A stretch of DNA of 37,228 nt from positions 1 through 37,228 of the forward strand of contig JAQTNJ010000009.1 of NCBI GenBank assembly GCA_028713955.1, read 5' to 3'. Of this stretch, positions 33,715 to 37,228 are shown in pieces. The first letter of the stretch is position 1. Every line of letters starts with the position of its first letter. The DNA comes from Syntrophorhabdaceae bacterium (GTDB lineage Bacteria; Desulfobacterota; Syntrophorhabdia; Syntrophorhabdales; Syntrophorhabdaceae). The notes under the pieces are model-generated. The model made no database searches and had not been told where the DNA came from. It saw only the letters and a list, made by a program, of their open reading frames with translations. The position numbers and the translations under genes were made by a program.

Positions 33715-34899
33715 TTATTTTGTTTCTCCTGTTGAGACATACCAGTCAATTGTCTTGCGGAGACCCTCGATAAATGGCGTCTTGGCTTGAAAACCAAACT
33801 CCTCCATGGCCCTGTTGGTATCGAGCATACGGCGGGGCTGGCCGTCCGGTTTAGATGTGTTCCACACAATAGACCCCTTAAAACCGATCAAATCAATGAT
33901 CACGTTCACGAGATCCTTGATGGATATCTCAAATCCGGCGCCGATGTTGACGGGATCGGGTTTATCGTAATTCTCTGTGGCCAATGCTATTGCTTGAGCG
34001 GCGTCCTTGACATAGAAAAATTCGCGGGTGGCGGAACCTGTGCCCCAGATTTCCACGGAGGGCGTAGGCGAGAGGCCGGAGGGAGAAGGCGAGAGGTTGG
34101 AGGCAGAAGGCTGGAGGCCGGAGGAATAGGAAATACCAAAATGCTTTAAAACTGCCAAAATTTCGTCTACCGGGGAATCGGGTTTTACCTCAAACCTCTT
34201 GCCTCCAACCTCTAACTCACCATCATTATTTCGGAGGAAGTCATCGATAATGCCTGTGAAATCGCCACGGGAGAGAAGATTGGCAAGGTGGAATTTGCGG
34301 ATAAGAGCCGGGATCACGTGAGATGATTTAAAGCTGAAATTATCACCAGGACCATACAGGTTGACCGGGAGGAGAAAGATGGAATTAAAATCATATTGTT
34401 GACGATATGCCTGGGATTGAACAAGCATCATCTTTTTTGCGAGGCCATATGGGGCATTGGTTTCTTCTGGATAGCCGTTCCAGATATCGTCTTCCTTAAA
34501 AGGAACAGGGGTAAACTTCGGATAGGCACAGATGGTACCGAGGGCAACAAACTTTTCAATGTTACGAAGGTATCCTTCATGCATAAGCTGGATGCCCATC
34601 ATGGCGTTTTCATAAAAGAGCGAGGCTGGGTTTTGCTGATTGAACCCGATACCGCCAACCTTGGCGGCAAGGTGAATGACAATGTCGGGTTTTTGCTCTT
34701 CGTACATACGGCGGATGTCAGAGAGATTGACGAGGTTGTATTCGGGAAGGTCTGCGATGGAAAGATGCCGGCAGCGGCGGGATTGGAGTGTACGGATGAG
34801 ATGCTGTCCGAGAAAACCTTTTCCACCAGTGATTGTGATACGTTTTGGTCTAAGATCTATTGTTGGAGGTTGGAGGTTGGAGGTTGGAGGATTAGACAT
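33715..34899 (-). CDS. fcl: GDP-L-fucose synthase with repeat-encoded insertions, 394 aa
   Basis: Converts GDP-4-keto-6-deoxymannose to GDP-fucose (3,5-epimerase and 4-reductase). Signature: [37 protein letters not shown] (active-site Cys), [10 protein letters not shown] (Tyr/Lys pair), [21 protein letters not shown] and [15 protein letters not shown]. At 394 aa it is ~75 residues longer than the usual ~315. Part of the extra ([15 protein letters not shown] to AVLKHFGI) occurs in a known long form of the family; the rest, residues ~259-281, is translated from ten 7-bp repeats (34057-34126). Residues 3-12 are encoded by four more units. Start is ATG 34899; a TTG four codons earlier also fits. 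It overlaps the S23 stop by 8 bases. Confidence 0.9.
   Translation of the reverse strand: MSNPPTSNLQPPTIDLRPKRITITGGKGFLGQHLIRTLQSRRCRHLSIADLPEYNLVNLSDIRRMYEEQKPDIVIHLAAKVGGIGFNQQNPASLFYENAMMGIQLMHEGYLRNIEKFVALGTICAYPKFTPVPFKEDDIWNGYPEETNAPYGLAKKMMLVQSQAYRQQYDFNSIFLLPVNLYGPGDNFSFKSSHVIPALIRKFHLANLLSRGDFTGIIDDFLRNNDGELEVGGKRFEVKPDSPVDEILAVLKHFGISYSSGLQPSASNLSPSPSGLSPTPSVEIWGTGSATREFFYVKDAAQAIALATENYDKPDPVNIGAGFEISIKDLVNVIIDLIGFKGSIVWNTSKPDGQPRRMLDTNRAMEEFGFQAKTPFIEGLRKTIDWYVSTGETK
34057..34126. repeat. Ten 7-bp repeats inserted in frame within fcl
   Basis: Plus-strand heptamers: GGAGGGC, GTAGGCG, AGAGGCC, GGAGGGA, GAAGGCG, AGAGGTT, GGAGGCA, GAAGGCT, GGAGGCC, GGAGGAA. The tract spans 70 bases, is in frame, and yields a Ser/Pro/Leu-rich peptide ([19 protein letters not shown]). 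It lies between conserved FGI and VEIWGTG of the enzyme. Confidence 0.8.
34865..34892. repeat. Four 7-bp repeats at the 5' end of fcl
   Basis: GGAGGTT three times, then GGAGGAT. In the fcl frame they encode [10 protein letters not shown] just after the start Met, before the conserved ITITGG strand. Confidence 0.8.
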
Positions 34900-35221
34900 G
34901 CCTACCTGCAAGAGAATTTCTTAATCCATTTAATTTTCTATCTATACCTTCTGATAAATCACGCAAAGCTAAACATGTTGACTCGTCAAATATTTTTCTC
35001 CTTCGAAAAATCTCAATCATTGTTATGGTTTCATAAAGGGACCCCTCTGCTACATAAAGAAACTGCGAAATCAATCTCAAATGTTTATTAGGTGGAATGT
35101 TTTCAAGGAGTTCTAATATTTTTTCTGCAAAATCAACTGCCATTCTCCAAACATCAAGTTTTTCAAATGGATATATAAATGCTTCTCGCCTCATACCTCT
35201 AACCTCTTCCCTCAAGTCCAT
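34892..35221 (-). CDS. S23-type four-helix-bundle protein, internally shortened, 109 aa
   Basis: [20 protein letters not shown] and [19 protein letters not shown] are hallmarks of the four-helix-bundle (23S rRNA intervening sequence, S23) family, whose role is unknown. Between [12 protein letters not shown] and FLYVAEG, family members normally have about 25-30 residues including the conserved NIAEG segment; here the two parts join directly and in frame, so one helix region is missing. It is likely a decayed or altered copy. The 5' end overlaps four 7-bp repeats (35185-35212). The first ATG at 35221 lacks a ribosome site; ATG 35194, 8 bases after AGAGG, is a good alternative and lies inside the repeat. 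It sits between gmd and fcl and overlaps fcl. Confidence 0.7.
   Translation of the reverse strand: MDLREEVRGMRREAFIYPFEKLDVWRMAVDFAEKILELLENIPPNKHLRLISQFLYVAEGSLYETITMIEIFRRRKIFDESTCLALRDLSEGIDRKLNGLRNSLAGRHV
35185..35212. repeat. Four 7-bp repeats at the 5' end of the S23 gene
   Basis: Plus-strand CTCGCCT, CATACCT, CTAACCT, CTTCCCT, i.e. the purine-rich strand is the coding (minus) strand here, opposite in orientation to the arrays in fcl and gmd. The repeat supplies both an AGAGG ribosome-site-like sequence and the ATG at 35194. Confidence 0.65.
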
Positions 35222-35228
35222 AGATTAT

Positions 35229-36392
35229 CTATTTCTCTCGGATTTTTTCGTTGGTAGCGAATGCGTGTTCCGTGTAATAGAAGTCTTTTGTCCGGCACGC
35301 GGCGATGCCTTCTCCCGGGGGAGTAAGGCCTACCATCTTTAGGTCGTAATCTACCATAATCTTTACAAGTTCATCGAATGTTATCCGTGGTTGCCAATCA
35401 AGTTGTTTGCGCGCCTTTGTGATGTCTGCCTGCAAAACATCCACCTCTGTAGGACGGAAATAACGAGGATCAATCTCGACGACTACGTCGCCAGGCTGGA
35501 GGCTGGAGGCTGGAGGCTGGAGGCGAGAGGAAGCGACTATTCCTTTTTCGGTGGTGCCGGTGCCCTGCCATTCGATCTCTATACCGGCATAGGCAAAGGC
35601 AAGATTGACGAATTCACGGATGGAGTGGCTTTCACCTGTTCCTACCACGTAATCATCTGGTCTTTCCTGCTGGAGCATGAGCCACATCATCTCCACATAT
35701 TCGGGCGCAAAACCCCAGTCGCGTTTCGCATTAAGATTGCCGAGATATATTTTTTTTTGATTGCCCGCGAGGATATTCCCTATAGCCCTGGTAACTTTTC
35801 TTGTAATAAATGTCTCCCCTCTTCTCGGAGACTCGTGGTTAAAGAGTATACCGTTACAGGCGAAGAGGTTATATGCCTCCCTGTAGTTTACAGTCATCCA
35901 ATACGCATAGACCTTTGCGGCGCCGTAAGGACTCCTTGGGTAGAAAAGAGTATTTTCATTCTGGGGAGGAGGAGAAACACCGAACATCTCTGATGAGGAG
36001 GCCTGGTAGAATTTTGTCTTAATCCCGCTTCTTCGAATAGCATCAAGCAGCCTCGTGGTTCCGAGGGCAGTGATATCCCCCGTATACTCAGGCATATCGA
36101 AACTTACCCTGACATGGCTCTGCGCTCCGAGATGATAGATTTCATCGGGTTGGATGTTATAGATAAAATTCGATAGCTGCCCGGAATCAGAGAGATCGCC
36201 ATAATGGAGGAAGAGCTTGTTGCCTTGTGTATGGGGATCGGAGTAGATATGGTCGATACGTCCGGTGTTGAAGGTGCTGGCACGGCGGATAAGGCCGTGG
36301 ACTTCATAATCTTTCGAGAAAAGGAATTCGGCAAGGTAGGAACCGTCCTGGCCGGTGATGCCGGTGATTAACGCTCTTTTCTTGCCCAACAT
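35229..36392 (-). CDS. gmd: GDP-mannose 4,6-dehydratase, 387 aa
   Basis: Converts GDP-mannose to GDP-4-keto-6-deoxymannose, the branch point for GDP-fucose (fcl) and GDP-perosamine (aminotransferase) in this locus. Family residues: [61 protein letters not shown] (catalytic Tyr/Lys), [16 protein letters not shown] and [14 protein letters not shown]. Residues ~288-300 ([13 protein letters not shown]) replace the short variable loop before [11 protein letters not shown] and are encoded by 7-bp repeats. I choose ATG 36392 ([11 protein letters not shown]); the longer frame to 36437 overlaps the end of manC and lacks conservation. The stop of manC is 7 bases upstream, so translation is probably coupled. 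Confidence 0.92.
   Translation of the reverse strand: MLGKKRALITGITGQDGSYLAEFLFSKDYEVHGLIRRASTFNTGRIDHIYSDPHTQGNKLFLHYGDLSDSGQLSNFIYNIQPDEIYHLGAQSHVRVSFDMPEYTGDITALGTTRLLDAIRRSGIKTKFYQASSSEMFGVSPPPQNENTLFYPRSPYGAAKVYAYWMTVNYREAYNLFACNGILFNHESPRRGETFITRKVTRAIGNILAGNQKKIYLGNLNAKRDWGFAPEYVEMMWLMLQQERPDDYVVGTGESHSIREFVNLAFAYAGIEIEWQGTGTTEKGIVASSRLQPPASSLQPGDVVVEIDPRYFRPTEVDVLQADITKARKQLDWQPRITFDELVKIMVDYDLKMVGLTPPGEGIAACRTKDFYYTEHAFATNEKIREK
35493..35530. repeat. 7-bp tandem repeats (AGGCTGG) inserted in frame within gmd
   Basis: Four perfect copies of AGGCTGG (35493-35520) plus AGGCGAG and a partial unit. Three units equal 21 bases, i.e. seven codons, so the peptide has a 7-residue period ([10 protein letters not shown]). 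It lies in a variable surface loop of the enzyme. Confidence 0.9.
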
Positions 36393-36399
36393 TCCATGT

Positions 36400-37140
36400 T
36401 CAACGTTCAAGGCTGACCCTCCCATAAATATCTTCAATTCTTGCTACATCATCCTCTTCAAGATATTCACCACACTGAACTTCTATTATTTCGAGGAGCG
36501 TAGATTCACAATTTTCTGCCCTGTGCCTAGCGGATACGGGTATGTAAACACTATCGTTCTCTTTATACAAATCCACAATACCGTCGACGGTGATTTTTGC
36601 CCTTCCCTTGACTACAATCCAATGTTCTGCACGGTGTTTATGAAGCTGAAGACTCAATTTCGCGCCGGGGTTAATCGATATTTTCTTTACCTTAAAACCC
36701 TTTTCTTCATGAAGAGTGGTAAAGCTTCCCCATGGCTTTTGGATGGTGCTGTGTTCAAGGGCTTCCTTGCGGCCTGCAGAAACAAGATTCTCCATGACGT
36801 TCTTTACCTTTTGTCCACTGCCTTTTTTTGCGATAAGGAGAGCATCGTCCGTGTCTACAACAATGCAGTCTTCAAGTCCCAGGGTAACAATTATCCGATC
36901 ATTCCCTATAACGATGGTGTTTTGGGAATCCATTAAAATGACTTTGTCATCGGCCTTCTCCTTATTACCATCGGGGAAACTCACTTCGAACATGGAATCC
37001 CATGACCCTATATCGTTCCAGGCAAGCCCCATCGGGACAACCGTCAGGTTTCGCGACCTCTCCATAACCGCATGGTCAACAGATATCGACGGCATGTTCC
37101 CGAATGACCCCTTCATTTCTTCAAACCCCAGATTAGCCAT
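36400..37140 (-). CDS. manC: ManC C-terminal part: mannose-1-phosphate guanylyltransferase end plus phosphomannose-isomerase cupin, 246 aa
   Basis: [11 protein letters not shown] and [12 protein letters not shown] belong to the end of the GDP-mannose pyrophosphorylase domain, and [17 protein letters not shown] to its left-handed helix part. Then [20 protein letters not shown] and [19 protein letters not shown] are the type II phosphomannose isomerase cupin with its metal site. ManC makes GDP-mannose, the precursor for gmd. This frame starts with ATG directly after an in-frame TAG (37143-37141) that separates it from the upstream part, so the natural gene is about 470 residues and is split. 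It may be translated by reinitiation at the abutting ATG. The C terminus is complete. Confidence 0.85.
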   Translation of the reverse strand: MANLGFEEMKGSFGNMPSISVDHAVMERSRNLTVVPMGLAWNDIGSWDSMFEVSFPDGNKEKADDKVILMDSQNTIVIGNDRIIVTLGLEDCIVVDTDDALLIAKKGSGQKVKNVMENLVSAGRKEALEHSTIQKPWGSFTTLHEEKGFKVKKISINPGAKLSLQLHKHRAEHWIVVKGRAKITVDGIVDLYKENDSVYIPVSARHRAENCESTLLEIIEVQCGEYLEEDDVARIEDIYGRVSLER

Positions 37141-37228
37141 CTAGCCGATATCGGGCTCGAATCTGAGGAGTTCTTCTTTTATAGCCTTGATGGTAAAGGC
37201 AAACATGCCTGAGTTCCAGTAGTAGCTC
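37141..37228 (-). CDS. manC: ManC upstream part, ending at an in-frame TAG (cut by window edge)
   Basis: The 28 residues read SYYWNSGMFAFTIKAIKEEL then LRFEPDIG and stop. YYWNSGMFAF is the conserved WNSGMF motif of the guanylyltransferase domain. The stop TAG is in the same frame as the ATG of the 36400-37140 part, with no intervening base, so a single base change would restore one continuous ManC. The N-terminal nucleotide-binding loop lies beyond the window. Confidence 0.8.
   Translation of the reverse strand, partial: SYYWNSGMFAFTIKAIKEELLRFEPDIG

Noticed and set aside
34396-35091. Plus-strand 231-codon frame opposite fcl and the S23 gene
   Set aside because: It crosses two well-supported minus-strand genes and shows no protein family features.
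35391-35993. Plus-strand 200-codon frame opposite gmd
   Set aside because: Antisense to conserved gmd motifs; a shadow frame.
36355-36936. Plus-strand 193-codon frame opposite manC
   Set aside because: Antisense to the conserved cupin and guanylyltransferase motifs of ManC.
37141-37143. Pyrrolysine or other recoding at the manC TAG
   Set aside because: A single TAG in a housekeeping-type enzyme, no sign of pyl genes in the window, and TAG serves as a normal stop in the GT2 gene at 15015.
1-37228. tRNA, rRNA, transposase or integrase genes
   Set aside because: None seen on either strand; no complete insertion sequence or attachment site could be supported.

Overview
The window looks like part of a chromosome from a Gram-negative, probably anaerobic bacterium. 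Mixed base composition, S23-type four-helix-bundle genes, PAS proteins and purine-rich 7-bp repeats are common in Desulfobacterota (Deltaproteobacteria) and Nitrospirota, but nothing here fixes the taxon. Almost everything from 37228 down to 6957 is one co-directional minus-strand block of about 30 kb: a Wzx/Wzy-type surface polysaccharide (O-antigen or capsule) locus.

Left part (1-6840). A minus-strand gene starting at 155 runs off the left edge and begins a PAS-type sensor. Next come four related secreted proteins built from short W-x-S-G-[LI]-[YF] repeats (tectonin-like). One is a frameshifted copy (785-1777), one is intact on the minus strand (2046-3044), one is a papain-family (C1A) protease carrying seven 34-residue repeats at its C terminus (3328-5544), and one is intact on the plus strand (5858-6838). 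The pseudogene and the 2046-3044 gene end in near-identical hairpin terminators.

Right part (6957-37228), read in the direction of transcription from right to left: a ManC reading frame split by an in-frame TAG, GDP-mannose 4,6-dehydratase (gmd), a shortened S23 protein, GDP-fucose synthase (fcl), a UDP-glucuronate 4-epimerase-like SDR, a cupin, and a DegT/perosamine-synthase-like aminotransferase. These make GDP-mannose, then GDP-4-keto-6-deoxymannose, then GDP-fucose and probably GDP-perosamine. They are followed by two methyltransferases, an alpha/alpha-toroid protein of unknown role, the Wzx flippase, two methyltransferases, a GT2, a GT4, another methyltransferase, the Wzy polymerase, a methyltransferase, a GT11 fucosyltransferase-like protein, a B12-binding radical SAM protein fused to a GT2-like domain, a GT2, a GT4, a DUF362 protein, a methyltransferase, two SDRs, a GT4, a 4-keto-reductase-like SDR and finally the initiating phosphoglycosyl transferase. 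The predicted glycan carries fucose and possibly perosamine, is likely started on an N-acetyl 6-deoxy sugar such as QuiNAc, and is heavily methylated (seven methyltransferases).

Most notable: (1) a radical SAM-GT2-like fusion protein; (2) in-frame 7-bp repeat arrays inside fcl, gmd and the S23 gene; (3) the family of secreted repeat proteins, one fused to a cysteine protease; (4) an amber codon splitting manC; (5) a squalene-cyclase-like toroid protein and a DUF362 protein inside a glycan locus. Homology statements come from motif recognition by eye; no database search was run.
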